64,000 bases of DNA from Rhizomicrobium palustre (lineage in GTDB: Bacteria > Pseudomonadota > Alphaproteobacteria > Micropepsales > Micropepsaceae). Position 1 is the stretch's first letter; every line of letters begins with the position of its first letter. A program made the translations under genes and the position numbers. The notes under the pieces were generated by a model. The model made no database searches. It had not been told where the DNA came from and was given only the letters and a program-made list of their open reading frames with translations. Positions 35,220 through 43,957 of the stretch are shown in pieces. Where the stretch lies: positions 2,170,139 to 2,234,138 of the forward strand of contig NZ_JAASRM010000001.1 of assembly GCF_011761565.1 (NCBI RefSeq), given 5' to 3'.

Positions 35220-35347
35220 GCGATTGGTTCGACTTTCAACAGATTCACCCCGGAATCTTCCGCCGCAGTCGCTTTTAGGCAGATTTTCCGCCTTCGCGTC
35301 CATTTGTAAACCGGCGCGGTGGAGGAGATTCAACTTATAAGGTAGGT

Positions 35348-36208
35348 GTGGCAGCGAAAACGGGGGCTTTCATGGGTAAGTGGATCGTCGCGGCGCTGGT
35401 TTTCCTGGTTTTCGTGGCCCCAGTCCCGATTCTCTTACTCGTGCCGCAGGCAGACCTTTCGGGTTTGGCCACGGGCCTTTTCGCGCCCAAGGAAGAGTCC
35501 GGGTTTGCGCGTGCCGCCTTTGAAAACCTGCGCCAGCGCAAATTTGCCCCTGTCGCGGCGGCTTTCGATCCTGCGGTAACGGCGGCGAAAGTGCCCGGCG
35601 CGCTGGAACGGGTGGCCCAGCTCTTCCCGCAAGAAGAGCCCAAGCGGCTCAATCTTGTCAGTTCGACCTGGGAGGCGCGTTCGAATGACGGGATCAAGAC
35701 CTATGTCTTCCTCTATGAATATACCTTCCGCGAAAAGTCCTTGCTGGCGCAGATCAAGCTCTATCGCAAAGACGGAAAGCTGTCGGTCTACGGGCTCTAT
35801 GTGCAGCCTGAGGCCGTTCCGCTGTCACAGCGCAATGCCCTGACCCTCGCGGGCAAAAGCCCAGCGCATTTCATTTTCACGGGCGTGGCGCTTGCGCTGT
35901 ACCTCTTCTGGCTCATCAGCGTGTATGCCTGCCTCTTCACCCCTATCGCCAAGCGCAAATGGCTGTGGGTGATCTTTGTCCTTATCTCTTTTGGTTCGAT
36001 CAGCATGAACTGGACGACGGGCGCGCTGAGCTGGACGGTGTTCAGCATGGGCGTTTCCGCGATGCGGTTTTTCACCAGCGGCTTTATGCCTTGGATGGTG
36101 CAGATTTCGCTGCCCCTGGGTGCGATCCTGTTTTGGCTGAAAAGAAGTGATCTGGTCGCGCGCCACGAGCCCGATATGCGCCACGACGCTGTTGCGCCCG
36201 CGCCATAG
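35348..36208 (+). CDS. Membrane protein of unknown function
   Basis: 286 residues from the GTG at 35348 (after AAGGTAGG); an in-frame ATG at 35372 is the alternative. There is an N-terminal membrane helix (about residues 10-33), a ~140-residue periplasmic domain with alternating beta/helix character (AAFENLRQRKFAPVAAAFDPAV..., then VFLYEYTFREKSLLAQIKLYRKDGKLSVYGLYVQPE), and four further helices (about 170-265). The soluble part resembles DUF3887-like NTF2 folds in its AAFENL-KFAPVAAAFD opening, which is only an impression. No family is assigned. Confidence 0.72.
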   Translation: MAAKTGAFMGKWIVAALVFLVFVAPVPILLLVPQADLSGLATGLFAPKEESGFARAAFENLRQRKFAPVAAAFDPAVTAAKVPGALERVAQLFPQEEPKRLNLVSSTWEARSNDGIKTYVFLYEYTFREKSLLAQIKLYRKDGKLSVYGLYVQPEAVPLSQRNALTLAGKSPAHFIFTGVALALYLFWLISVYACLFTPIAKRKWLWVIFVLISFGSISMNWTTGALSWTVFSMGVSAMRFFTSGFMPWMVQISLPLGAILFWLKRSDLVARHEPDMRHDAVAPAP

Positions 36209-36293
36209 GGCGGAGAAATCACCGTTCCAGCCCTTCGCCGATGGCTTCTTCGTCAGGCTGCGCGTTTACCCCTGGACGTAGAGGGGCTGTGCC

Positions 36294-37274
36294 ATGACAT
36301 TTCGCAAATCCATCGTGCTCGCATACATTACACTGGCTTGGGTTCCCGCAGCGGCGGAGGAGCCCTCCGGCGCGCTCTCGATCATCTGGGAAAACGACAT
36401 TTTCTATAACTCGGACCGCGATTACACCAACGGCGCCGAAATCACCTATGTCACGCCGCCCAGCGGCAATAACGCGACCATTGTCGCTCTGGCGCGGGCG
36501 CTGCCTTTCTTTGCCGATAAGGGCGATGTGCGTACCAGCTATTCCTTGGGGCAAGATATCTTCACCCCCGAACACACCACCCTCGCCGTGCCGCTTGCAA
36601 CAGAGCGGCCTTATGCCGGCTACACCTATATCAGCCTCGGGCTGATGCAGGCCAATCAGGACCGGCTTGATCAATTGGAATTGCAGCTCGGTGTGGTGGG
36701 GCCGATGGCGCTCGCCAAGGAAACCCAATTCTGGGTCCATTCCATCATCGATGACGACAAGCCCAAGGGCTGGCATTATCAGCTCCATAACGAGCCTGCC
36801 GTGACACTCACATATGAGCGCAGCCTGAAGATCATTCCGCCCCAAAGCATCTTGGGTGTGGTGCTCGATATAGAACCGCATCTTGGCGGCGCGGTGGGCA
36901 CGGTCTATGATTACGCCAATGCGGGCGCGATGGTGCGGCTCGGCTTCAATCTGCCCGATGATTTCGGTCCCTTGCGCATGCAGCCCTCTTTGCCAGGGTC
37001 ATCCTACTTCGAACCGCAGGCGGGCTTCTCGGCTTACGCCTTCGCGGGCGTGGATGGGCGCATCATGGCGCGCAACATCTTCCTAGATGGCAATACCTGG
37101 CGCGACAGCCCTTCGGTCGACAAGGATCTCTTCGTCGGCGATCTCACCCTTGGCGCGGCGGTGACGTTCTCGTCGCTACGCATCGCCTTCACCCATGTCT
37201 TCCGCACCCGCGAATACAAAACCCAAAAGTCGTCGGATCAGTTCGGTGCGGTGAGTTTGAGCGTGCGGATTTAA
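36294..37274 (+). CDS. LpxR-type lipid A deacylase family outer-membrane protein (DUF2219)
   Basis: A 326-residue exported protein with a signal peptide to about residue 21. It has the LpxR marks SIIWENDIFYNSDRDYTNGAEITY (Asn34-Asp35 and Thr45), ERPYAGYTYISLGL near 104, FWVHSIIDDDKPKGWHYQLHNEPAV (His149) and a C-terminal beta-strand series ending in an aromatic-free VSLSVRI. Salmonella LpxR removes the 3'-acyloxyacyl chain of lipid A in the outer membrane; its Asn-Asp, Thr and His active-site residues seem to be kept here. A role in envelope remodelling is likely but untested. Confidence 0.85.
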   Translation: MTFRKSIVLAYITLAWVPAAAEEPSGALSIIWENDIFYNSDRDYTNGAEITYVTPPSGNNATIVALARALPFFADKGDVRTSYSLGQDIFTPEHTTLAVPLATERPYAGYTYISLGLMQANQDRLDQLELQLGVVGPMALAKETQFWVHSIIDDDKPKGWHYQLHNEPAVTLTYERSLKIIPPQSILGVVLDIEPHLGGAVGTVYDYANAGAMVRLGFNLPDDFGPLRMQPSLPGSSYFEPQAGFSAYAFAGVDGRIMARNIFLDGNTWRDSPSVDKDLFVGDLTLGAAVTFSSLRIAFTHVFRTREYKTQKSSDQFGAVSLSVRI

Positions 37275-37277
37275 AGG

Positions 37278-37297
37278 CGGGGGGCTTTAACCCCCCG
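37278..37297. terminator. GC hairpin between convergent genes
   Basis: CGGGGGG-CTTTAA-CCCCCCG. The loop contains the TAA stop of the minus-strand hydrolase. There is no clear T tract, so termination is uncertain. Confidence 0.4.
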
Positions 37298-38858
37298 TTG
37301 CCGATATGGACGCCGCACCAGTGTCTTCGGCCTTCAGGTGGATGCGATAGGTCCCAGCCTTCTTGGCATGGATATGCAGGGTGTCGCCATCCGAGGTGAG
37401 CGCCAGCTCCTTATCCGTGATGGTATCCGTGCCGCCGATGATGGCTCCGAGATTTATCTCGCCGTCGCTGGAGGCAAGATTGAACTCATTGTCGCCTTCC
37501 TTCAACGCGACATCGGCTTGCCACAGACCTTTGCCAACCGGCTTCAACTCGTCCTTGCTCGCCCAATCATTCATCGAGCCGCGCACAAAAAGCGGCTTGG
37601 AGGCAAGGGCCTGCATCAAGGGGCGGCTTTTGAAATTCGCCCAGCCATAATACTTAGAGGTTGCGCGCAAGATATCCGACGCCATGGTCAGCCCGCGTTC
37701 GCCATTGCTCATGATCACAATCCCGTCGCCGGATTTAGGATCAATCAGCATCCAGCAGAGAAAACCCCAATTGCCGCCCATATGACCAAAGAGCTTGTCC
37801 TTGGTTTCGCCGAAGAAGGCGAAGCCGAGGCCCCAATCGCCGGGTCCATTGACCAGCATCTCCTTGACCGTTTCGGGCTTGAGACGATGACCTTGTTCTC
37901 CCGCCGCCGCAGCGCGGACATCGATCAGGAAGCGCGCCATATCGCTCGGCGTTGTCCAAAGCCCTGCCGCGGCGAATTCGGGATAGGTGTTATATTTATC
38001 GACGAAGGGGCGGCCCAGATGGTGACCCGCCGCGATATTGACCTTCTCCGCCGCGCCTGGTGGCTGGGCATAGCTCGAATGCGTCATGCCGAGCGGCTTT
38101 AAAAGATCTTCTTCGGCCAGCACGGCATAGGGTTTATGCGTCGTATCTTCCAAAGCCGCTTGCACGATCATGTAGCCGCCGCCGGAGTAATTGAAGGCTT
38201 CGCCGGGCTTGGCCTCAAGGCGCACGGCGGGCGTGTTGGCGGGCGAGGTGCCATCCAGGATTTGCAGCAGCGTCGGAACAGGCGTACCCGGCTGATAGCC
38301 CGTGAACCCGGGTGTGCCGAGACCAGCGGTGTGGCGCAAGATTTGGCGCAGCGTGACAAAGCCTGGTGCGAAACGCGCATCTTCAGGCAGATGCCAGCGT
38401 GTCAGGGCGCGATTGATATTCTCATCCAGCTTGATGTGGCCTTGTTCGACCTGCCGCATCGCCAAAACAGCGGCGATGGTTTTGCTCATCGAGGCAGCTT
38501 GGAAGCGCGTCTCGGGCGTTACCGGCGCACAGCTTGAAATATCGCGATAGCCCCAGCCTTTGGACCAAGCGAGCTTGCCGCCGCGGATCACCGCCACGCT
38601 CACGCCCGCGAGCTTCATCTGCTGCAAGCGTTCGTCGATGCTTTGGGCTTTGGTTGCGCTACCGGTCAGTGCGGGCATGATATGGCTTGCGATAGCGCGG
38701 CTATCTGCATTGGCGCCGCCGCCTGCATTGTCGGAAAGCGGCGCACATTCGGTGCGCGGCGCAAGTGCCGGAAGCCCCGGCGGTAAAGAGTCATCGGCAA
38801 GGCTGGGGCCTGCGATGCTCAGCAAGGCGAACGCAAATATACTGATCCGTGTACGCAA
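37287..38858 (-). CDS. Beta-lactamase-fold serine hydrolase fused to a C-terminal E-set domain
   Basis: 523 residues with a TTG start preceded by GGGAGG. A signal peptide (to about residue 21) leads into a class C beta-lactamase/esterase-like domain. It has the SxxK motif Ser123-Met-Ser-Lys126, Tyr224 in NYSGGGY, and GHMGGNWG in place of the KTG box. After about residue 415 comes an Ig-like region (LFVRGSMNDWASKDELKPVGKGLWQADVALKEGDNEFNLAS), the pattern of CBM48/PUD-like domains that bind alpha-glucans or serve as E-sets. The protein is periplasmic; it may be an esterase or peptidase rather than a true beta-lactamase. Confidence 0.85.
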   Translation of the reverse strand: MRTRISIFAFALLSIAGPSLADDSLPPGLPALAPRTECAPLSDNAGGGANADSRAIASHIMPALTGSATKAQSIDERLQQMKLAGVSVAVIRGGKLAWSKGWGYRDISSCAPVTPETRFQAASMSKTIAAVLAMRQVEQGHIKLDENINRALTRWHLPEDARFAPGFVTLRQILRHTAGLGTPGFTGYQPGTPVPTLLQILDGTSPANTPAVRLEAKPGEAFNYSGGGYMIVQAALEDTTHKPYAVLAEEDLLKPLGMTHSSYAQPPGAAEKVNIAAGHHLGRPFVDKYNTYPEFAAAGLWTTPSDMARFLIDVRAAAAGEQGHRLKPETVKEMLVNGPGDWGLGFAFFGETKDKLFGHMGGNWGFLCWMLIDPKSGDGIVIMSNGERGLTMASDILRATSKYYGWANFKSRPLMQALASKPLFVRGSMNDWASKDELKPVGKGLWQADVALKEGDNEFNLASSDGEINLGAIIGGTDTITDKELALTSDGDTLHIHAKKAGTYRIHLKAEDTGAASISATGG

Positions 38859-39355
38859 TATGACCTCCCCAAATGCTGCTTATCTGCCGGGTTGGCCCGG
38901 CAATGTGTTTTGCAGATGAGGCCGTCTGATTATGTCGCAACCAAGGCTATGGCTGACGCAGTTGGTATCTTATTGAAAAAATTCCATGTGCCCTCAACCA
39001 CCGTGGTGCGGCATGCCTCGCCCCGAACGCGCTGGTTTGTGCCGTTCGTCTCACGCGGCCCGTTCAGCCCGGTTAAGTCGGCGGCACGTACCGTGTCGCA
39101 GGGCGGGCGCTAAGTCATTGTGACTTGAAACCCGGGCAGCGGCTTCCCACCTTTAAGGGTGCTCTTTGACCGCGTTGGAAAATGCATATCGCTTGCGCTG
39201 ACGCGCGCGAGGCGCTCTGGCGGCGCCCTTCTTTCAGCCCGTTTCTGAATTCGGCTCAGCGGGTTAGCGGAAAAATCGGGGATTTGAATTCGTGTTTTTG
39301 AGAGAGGGGGTACTCCCCCCTCCCATTTCCCTCAGCACAATTATATTGCTAAAAC
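38859..39355. other. 497-base region with no confident gene
   Basis: The first 60 bases are the leader of the serine hydrolase gene on the minus strand, with a GCCGGG/CCCGGC hairpin. A plus-strand frame at 38916-39113 (65 codons, ATG) has no recognisable product and only mixed codon bias. 39010-39250 is rich in short stems (CGAAC...GTTCG, CCCGGGCAGCGGCTTCCC, CACCTTTAAGGGTG) and could hold a structured RNA; I cannot match it to a known family. Confidence 0.4.
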
Positions 39356-40291
39356 TTACCTGTCTCCGACGCCGCCGCTCAGCGACAGGCCGTTCAGCTC
39401 GATTTCGCGGGCGCTTGCCGCGCGGGTTTGGGTTTTGCTTGGCACGCAGACTTTGGTGCGGAAGCTGAAGAAGAGATCGCCCGAGCCCCAGCGCCTGAGA
39501 TTGCTGCGTTCGGTGCAATCCTTCACCGCCACTTTCGGGGTGCATTTCAGCATGCCGTCCTTGAAGTGGCTTAAGGCTTCATTGGCGCCGCATTCCAAAA
39601 CCTGGCCGCTCGCATAGGTGCCGGCTAAGCCCTGGTCGGTCTGCAGGACATCGCCCAGCGTGACTTTCAGATGGGCGCCGGGAATGCAGCGCAAGACTTC
39701 GCCTTCCAGCCCGCTATCGACCCAGGTCTCGCCCACCATATGGGAGGCGGGAAATTCGCGTCCATCAAAGCCGACGCAGACCGCATGCACCGATTTGACC
39801 AGGGTGGCTTCCTGCATCTCGCACTGGCTGCTCGCCTGGGGCACTGCATTGATCACGCCGATCTCGCCGCCACCGCGATTGACGGTGACGTATTCGCTGT
39901 AGCCGCCGCCGCCATAGATCACGATGTTATTGCTGACCGAGGCGCTGGCGCTCGCCGCTGCGCTGGCATAGGCGGCTGCCCAAGCCGCGGCGTCCGCGCC
40001 GCCGCCCTTGTTGATGACGATGGATTTGTTGATCTCGATATTCTTATTGATGGTGATGTTCTTGGAGGCGTCGATGGTTTTGTTGATCGTTACCGGCTTA
40101 TAGATATTGACGTCCTTGTTGATCGTGACCGGCTTATTGATCGTGATCGGCTTGTTGATGGTGATGCCGCCGCCGATGGGATTGCCGCCATGCGCAGGCG
40201 GCGGGGTATCGCAGGCCTCAGCCGCCGGAATAAGCGTCAAGGCAGAGGAAACCACCAGCGCGGTTGCCAACTTTAAAGCCTTCGGCGACAT
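39356..40291 (-). CDS. Secreted protein with nine xIxINK hexapeptide repeats
   Basis: A 311-residue protein with a signal peptide (to about Ala25). Residues 42-95 are nine consecutive six-residue units of the form x-[IV]-x-[IAY]-[NS]-K (GITINK, PITINK, PVTINK, DVNIYK and so on), a period that would suit a parallel beta-solenoid. An Ala/Ser run (about 99-120) and a Gly-rich segment follow. The C-terminal ~170 residues hold several cysteines (CEMQEATLVKSVHAVCVGFDGREFPASHMVGETWVDSG...) with two or three similar Cys-containing modules. I do not recognise the family; it is probably an extracellular or outer-surface structural protein. Confidence 0.78.
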   Translation of the reverse strand: MSPKALKLATALVVSSALTLIPAAEACDTPPPAHGGNPIGGGITINKPITINKPVTINKDVNIYKPVTINKTIDASKNITINKNIEINKSIVINKGGGADAAAWAAAYASAAASASASVSNNIVIYGGGGYSEYVTVNRGGGEIGVINAVPQASSQCEMQEATLVKSVHAVCVGFDGREFPASHMVGETWVDSGLEGEVLRCIPGAHLKVTLGDVLQTDQGLAGTYASGQVLECGANEALSHFKDGMLKCTPKVAVKDCTERSNLRRWGSGDLFFSFRTKVCVPSKTQTRAASAREIELNGLSLSGGVGDR

Positions 40292-40451
40292 GCTATAGCT
40301 CCATTCCCTCCACGCGCCTTTGCGTGGAATATCGCCGCTACCGCTTCACGAATTATGCCAACGCAACTGCCAGCCTTGCCTTGCGAAAGCCGTCTTTGAT
40401 GGGTCAAATCGGGACAGTATCTGCGCGCGCAGGGCGGGCAGGGGGAGCTTC

Positions 40452-41147
40452 ATGATCCCGATATCGGACGATAATCCCACGCGGATCACGCCCCTGGTCA
40501 CTTGGGCGCTGATTTTGGCCTGCGTCGGGGTCTATCTCTGGCAGCTGCAGCTGCAAGGCGATGCTTTCGGGGATTCGCTGGTTCAGTACGGCTTCATCCC
40601 GTCCCATTTGATGTCGCCCCAATTCGAGGCGAGCCCTTCGGCCATGGCGACCATCTTCACCGCCATGTTCCTGCATGGGGGCTTTCTGCATCTGGCCGGC
40701 AACATGCTCTACCTCTGGATCTTCGGGAATAATATCGAAGAGGCGATGGGGCATGTGCGCTTCCTGCTCTTCTACCTTTTGGCGGGATTGGCGGCGGCGC
40801 TGACCATGGCCTTTATGGATCCCTTGTCGATCCGTCCCATGGTGGGGGCGTCGGGGGCTATTTCGGGGGTTTTAGGCGCCTATATGCTGCTTTACCCGCG
40901 CGCCAAGGTAACGGTGCTCGTCCCGCTTCTGATCATCCTTTACCCCTTCCGGGTGAATGCGATGTGGGTGGTGGGTGTGTGGTTCGCCATGCAGCTTCTG
41001 GCGCTGACCGGGCCCGATACCTCAGGCATCGCCTGGTGGGCGCATTTGGGCGGGTTCGGGGCCGGTATCGCGCTCACCCCCTTCCTGAAATCCTCCGGCG
41101 TGCCGTTTTTTGGGCCCCGCACGCCCCGCGGCCCCTGGAGCCGGTAA
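40452..41147 (+). CDS. Rhomboid family intramembrane serine protease
   Basis: 231 residues with six helices. It has HGGFLHLAGNMLYLWIFGNNIEE (about residues 75-97), the nucleophile Ser134 in GASGAISG and the partner His198 in AHLGGFGAG, with the GxxxG-like packing of TM6. It cleaves membrane-protein helices in the bilayer; the substrate is unknown. I chose the ATG at 40452 (after GGGGGA), because the longer frame from 40320 lacks membrane character. Confidence 0.93.
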   Translation: MIPISDDNPTRITPLVTWALILACVGVYLWQLQLQGDAFGDSLVQYGFIPSHLMSPQFEASPSAMATIFTAMFLHGGFLHLAGNMLYLWIFGNNIEEAMGHVRFLLFYLLAGLAAALTMAFMDPLSIRPMVGASGAISGVLGAYMLLYPRAKVTVLVPLLIILYPFRVNAMWVVGVWFAMQLLALTGPDTSGIAWWAHLGGFGAGIALTPFLKSSGVPFFGPRTPRGPWSR

Positions 41148-41246
41148 GCATCTTACAAACTGGCACGGCTTTCGCTCTGTGCCCCTTCAAGCGGCGAGGT
41201 GGTGTTCCGAACTGGGAACAGCCCGTCTGCAAGAAGGCAGCGTCAG

Positions 41247-41936
41247 ATGAAGCACAAGAACAGCCATTTGCTGGTGGGATATTGGTCCAGGCTCCGCGCC
41301 GGGCAGGACGTGCCCGATCAGGCCGATATCGATCCACGCGCGATCAAGCGCCTGCTGCCCTATGTTTTCATCCTGGAAGCTACCAATCCCCTGCGTCCGG
41401 TTTATCGTCTGGCGGGCACCGCGCTCTGCGAGCGTTTCGGTTTCGAGTTGAAAGGCACCGGCTTTCTCGGCCAGTGGGAGGCGCAATCCTCGCTCGCCCT
41501 GAGCTCGCTTCTGCAGCAGGCGCTCACCTTGAAGCAGCCGGTTTGCCTCTCCTCCATCGCCGCGACCGCTGATTGCGGCATGGTCGAACTCGAAACGGTG
41601 CTCCTGCCTGTAAAATTCAGTGACACCACGCCGACCCGCTTTGTCGGCATGGTCAATATCCTCTCCGATATCACGCAGCTTTTCGGCCGCCCCATCGCTT
41701 ATCAGCGCCTCGCTGCTTCCGAGGTGATCCGCGAGGATGGCGCCGAAGCTCCCCGCCAGGGCCTGCCGCCGATGGTGCCACCGCAGGTCATGCCGCCTTC
41801 GCTGCGCAGCCATCCCAAGGCCCCGCATTTGCGTCTGGTGGTCAGCCAAGACCGCCCCGCCGTGATGAACTTCGATGCCGGTTCGGCGATAGGCCGGCTG
41901 TTTCAGGTGTTTGGCCCAGAACGGGCGGGCGCCTGA
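41247..41936 (+). CDS. PAS domain protein (PAS_5-like)
   Basis: A 229-residue cytosolic protein. Residues ~5-160 fit the alphaproteobacterial PAS_5 family: LLVGYWSRLRAGQDVPDQADIDPRAIKRLLPYVFILE, PVYRLAGTALCERFGFELKGTGFL, ELETVLLPVKF and TRFVGMVNILSD. The C-terminal ~70 residues are Pro-rich and probably disordered. There is no output domain, so it is likely a ligand or redox sensor that signals by protein contact. The ATG at 41247 after AAGAAGG is preferred to the GTG at 41199. A strong terminator follows. Confidence 0.82.
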   Translation: MKHKNSHLLVGYWSRLRAGQDVPDQADIDPRAIKRLLPYVFILEATNPLRPVYRLAGTALCERFGFELKGTGFLGQWEAQSSLALSSLLQQALTLKQPVCLSSIAATADCGMVELETVLLPVKFSDTTPTRFVGMVNILSDITQLFGRPIAYQRLAASEVIREDGAEAPRQGLPPMVPPQVMPPSLRSHPKAPHLRLVVSQDRPAVMNFDAGSAIGRLFQVFGPERAGA

Positions 41937-41991
41937 TCCCATCGCCAAGACTTGGTATGCCCCATGGTATGGGGACGCATAAGAGCAACTA

Positions 41992-42023
41992 AGGCCGGGG
42001 TTGACCCCGGCCTCTTTCTTTTG
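41992..42023 (+). terminator. Rho-independent terminator
   Basis: AGGCCGGGG-TTGA-CCCCGGCCT (9-bp perfect stem) then CTTTCTTTT. It ends the PAS gene. Confidence 0.85.
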
Positions 42024-42028
42024 AAGCT

Positions 42029-42373
42029 CTATTTTTCCCCGCCATCGGTGACACCTGGCGGCTTTTGCACCGTGGAATCAGGGCGTTTATCGACCGGATC
42101 ATTGCGCAGGATGTTCTCGTCGAAGCGCAGCGTGCTGTCCTGCTGCTTCAGATAGGGAATTTCATAACGCTCGATGGTGTGGCGATAGGCTTCGAACTTT
42201 GCCAGATCGTCCGGGTTGCGCTTATCGCAGCGCTGCCAGGCGATGTGTGCGATTTCGGTACACCAGATATCGAAATCCACCGACTTCACGGGGTAGCGCA
42301 TGGTCTGCGCCGAAGCGCTCGAAAGACCGAGCAAGAGGCCAATGGCCGCGGTGGCGAGGACGATCTTTCTCAT
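42029..42373 (-). CDS. Conserved small exported protein
   Basis: 114 residues with a signal peptide (MRKIVLATAAIGLLLGLSSASA). The mature part, VKSVDFDIWCTEIAHIAWQRCDKRNPDDLAKFEAYRHTIERYEIPYLKQQ, has two cysteines (likely a disulfide) and a RYEIPYLK motif that I have seen in alphaproteobacterial hypothetical proteins. It is periplasmic, of unknown role. Confidence 0.78.
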   Translation of the reverse strand: MRKIVLATAAIGLLLGLSSASAQTMRYPVKSVDFDIWCTEIAHIAWQRCDKRNPDDLAKFEAYRHTIERYEIPYLKQQDSTLRFDENILRNDPVDKRPDSTVQKPPGVTDGGEK

Positions 42374-42476
42374 GTGGTTAAGCTTACGCCCGCGCGCCTT
42401 CCAGCGGAAGGTGCTGCGGGTGACATCGCCCGAATTTCGAGGCTCTGAATTGTAAAATCCTATGACAGAGAGAAGC

Positions 42477-42504
42477 GCCTTGGTCAGTAACGACCAACCA
42501 AGGC
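42477..42504 (-). terminator. Hairpin downstream of the lipoprotein gene
   Basis: GCCTTGGT/ACCAAGGC with an inner GGTC/GACC. The following T tract on the minus strand is weak. Confidence 0.4.
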
Positions 42505-42513
42505 TGTGGCCTC

Positions 42514-43131
42514 TTACGGCCGCTCGCTGTCGTCCATGGTCTCGTCGGTCGGACGTCTGCCAGCTTTCTTGCGCGCTTCAGCTTCCTTGGCGCGCTGGGC
42601 CACCACAGGGGCGACTTCGGCTTCCAGGCGGGGCAGGGTGACCTCGAAGGATTTGCGGCAGGCGTCCGCCGCCCCGCGCAAGCTCGCGACGGTGGCGTTC
42701 AGATGCCAGCAATCCCAATCGGCCTGGGCGCGGGCGGCATCGCGGGGGAAAACCTCGCGGCCCACCACCATGGCACGGACCAGCCGGTCGCGCATTTCAT
42801 GGGTCTTGATGTCGAGCGAGGGCTCCGGATCGACGACTTCGTCGCGGGTCAGCTTCATCGCCTTGTCGGCATAGGCATTGGCCAGGTTGGCCGTCGAATC
42901 GTCGGTTTTGGCCAGGGAAAGGGAGGCTTCCTGGTCAAAGGTGCCGTATTGGGCCTGCCCGACCTGGCCAAAAGACCGGGCGAGGAAGGCGTAATTCTTG
43001 TAGAGCGCGTTCTGATAGGGATCGGTCGGCGGCGTGGCCGACTCAAGGTCGTCGAGCGGGCTGAAATTGACACAACCGGCCAAAGCCGCCGCCAGCACCA
43101 GCAGTGGCCTTGCATCAATTCTCTTCGCCAT
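42514..43131 (-). CDS. Conserved lipoprotein
   Basis: 205 residues from the ATG at 43131. The signal ends with a lipobox (LVLAAALAGC, Cys20), so the protein is lipidated. The body is helical: DPYQNALYKNYAFLARSFGQVGQAQYGTFDQEASLSLAK resembles the N-terminal region of some alphaproteobacterial OmpA-family lipoproteins, but no OmpA domain follows. Instead there is a coiled-coil-like, charged C-terminus (LEAEVAPVVAQRAKEAEARKKAG). It probably sits at the outer membrane. The longer start at 43212 is rejected because it would bury the lipobox. Confidence 0.78.
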   Translation of the reverse strand: MAKRIDARPLLVLAAALAGCVNFSPLDDLESATPPTDPYQNALYKNYAFLARSFGQVGQAQYGTFDQEASLSLAKTDDSTANLANAYADKAMKLTRDEVVDPEPSLDIKTHEMRDRLVRAMVVGREVFPRDAARAQADWDCWHLNATVASLRGAADACRKSFEVTLPRLEAEVAPVVAQRAKEAEARKKAGRRPTDETMDDSERP

Positions 43132-43285
43132 AAAACGTCTCTCCGGGGAAAACAGCGGCATCCTATACCGTGTTGCGGGGCGGGGGTTAAGCTGTTGTTT
43201 ACGCCGCAGCATTCACCATATTGACGTGAAAGCAAGCTCCGGGCGCATTAGCGATCCGTTATGATATCACCTGCAAACTGGCAAG

Positions 43286-43957
43286 ATGGCAGGTCAGGGT
43301 GAGGAGGGGCGCGTGTCCGCCCAGGCACCGGTAGCAAATTCCGAGACGGATTCCGTTGTGGCCCGCGCCAAAGCGGACCGGCGGCGCTTTAGGCGCGTGC
43401 GGGTGGATTTGCCGGGAAAACTCTTCATTCCGGCGACTGCCCAGGAATATTCCTGCACCGTGGTTGACCTTTCCCCGGGCGGGGCCAGCATCGCCTGCGA
43501 CGTCGAGCTGATGGCCGACACCCAGATCGTGCTCTACGCCAATACCTTCGGCCGCTTCGAGGGGCTGGTGGTGCGCAAGGACGGGCCGCGTTTCGGGGTG
43601 CGGTTTCTCTCCACCGCCTTGAAGCGGGAGCGCACTGCCGAGCAGCTCACGCTCTATATGAACCGCTCGCTCCTGGCCGAGGCGGATTTGCGCCGTGACG
43701 ACCGCACCCCGACCAAGGGGCTGACCCGGTTCGTCCGTCATGACGGCCAGATTGTATCCTGCGAAGTGCTCGACCTTTCCATGAGCGGGATTTCGGTGAA
43801 GACCGACGCCCGCCCCGCCGTGGGCGAGTTCATTCTGATCGGTCAGCTTGCCGGTCGGGTGGCGCGCCATCATGAGAACGGCATCGGCATCGAATTCGTC
43901 GGCACCGCCAACAACAGCGCAGAACGGCTGCGCGACAAGATCGCGATCGCCCGTTAA
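43286..43957 (+). CDS. Tandem PilZ domain protein
   Basis: 223 residues with two PilZ-like units. The first (about 30-110) has the c-di-GMP motifs RRRFRR(V)R near residue 31 and DLSPGGAS near 62. The second (about 125-215) has DLSMSGIS near 160 but only a weak RxxxR (RRDDR near 131), so c-di-GMP binding there is doubtful. It is a cytosolic effector for cyclic-di-GMP, matching the GGDEF-EAL gene elsewhere in the window. Its stop codon overlaps that of the convergent gene (shared TTAA). Confidence 0.85.
   Translation: MAGQGEEGRVSAQAPVANSETDSVVARAKADRRRFRRVRVDLPGKLFIPATAQEYSCTVVDLSPGGASIACDVELMADTQIVLYANTFGRFEGLVVRKDGPRFGVRFLSTALKRERTAEQLTLYMNRSLLAEADLRRDDRTPTKGLTRFVRHDGQIVSCEVLDLSMSGISVKTDARPAVGEFILIGQLAGRVARHHENGIGIEFVGTANNSAERLRDKIAIAR

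Noticed and set aside
35206-35260. GGTTCGA-like sequence as a tRNA T-loop
   Set aside because: No acceptor or anticodon stems around it; the segment is the rplU promoter region.
39114-39250. Possible 6S RNA or riboswitch
   Set aside because: Short stems exist but I could not trace the long 6S bulged hairpin or any SAM-type core, so only an unexplained region is reported.
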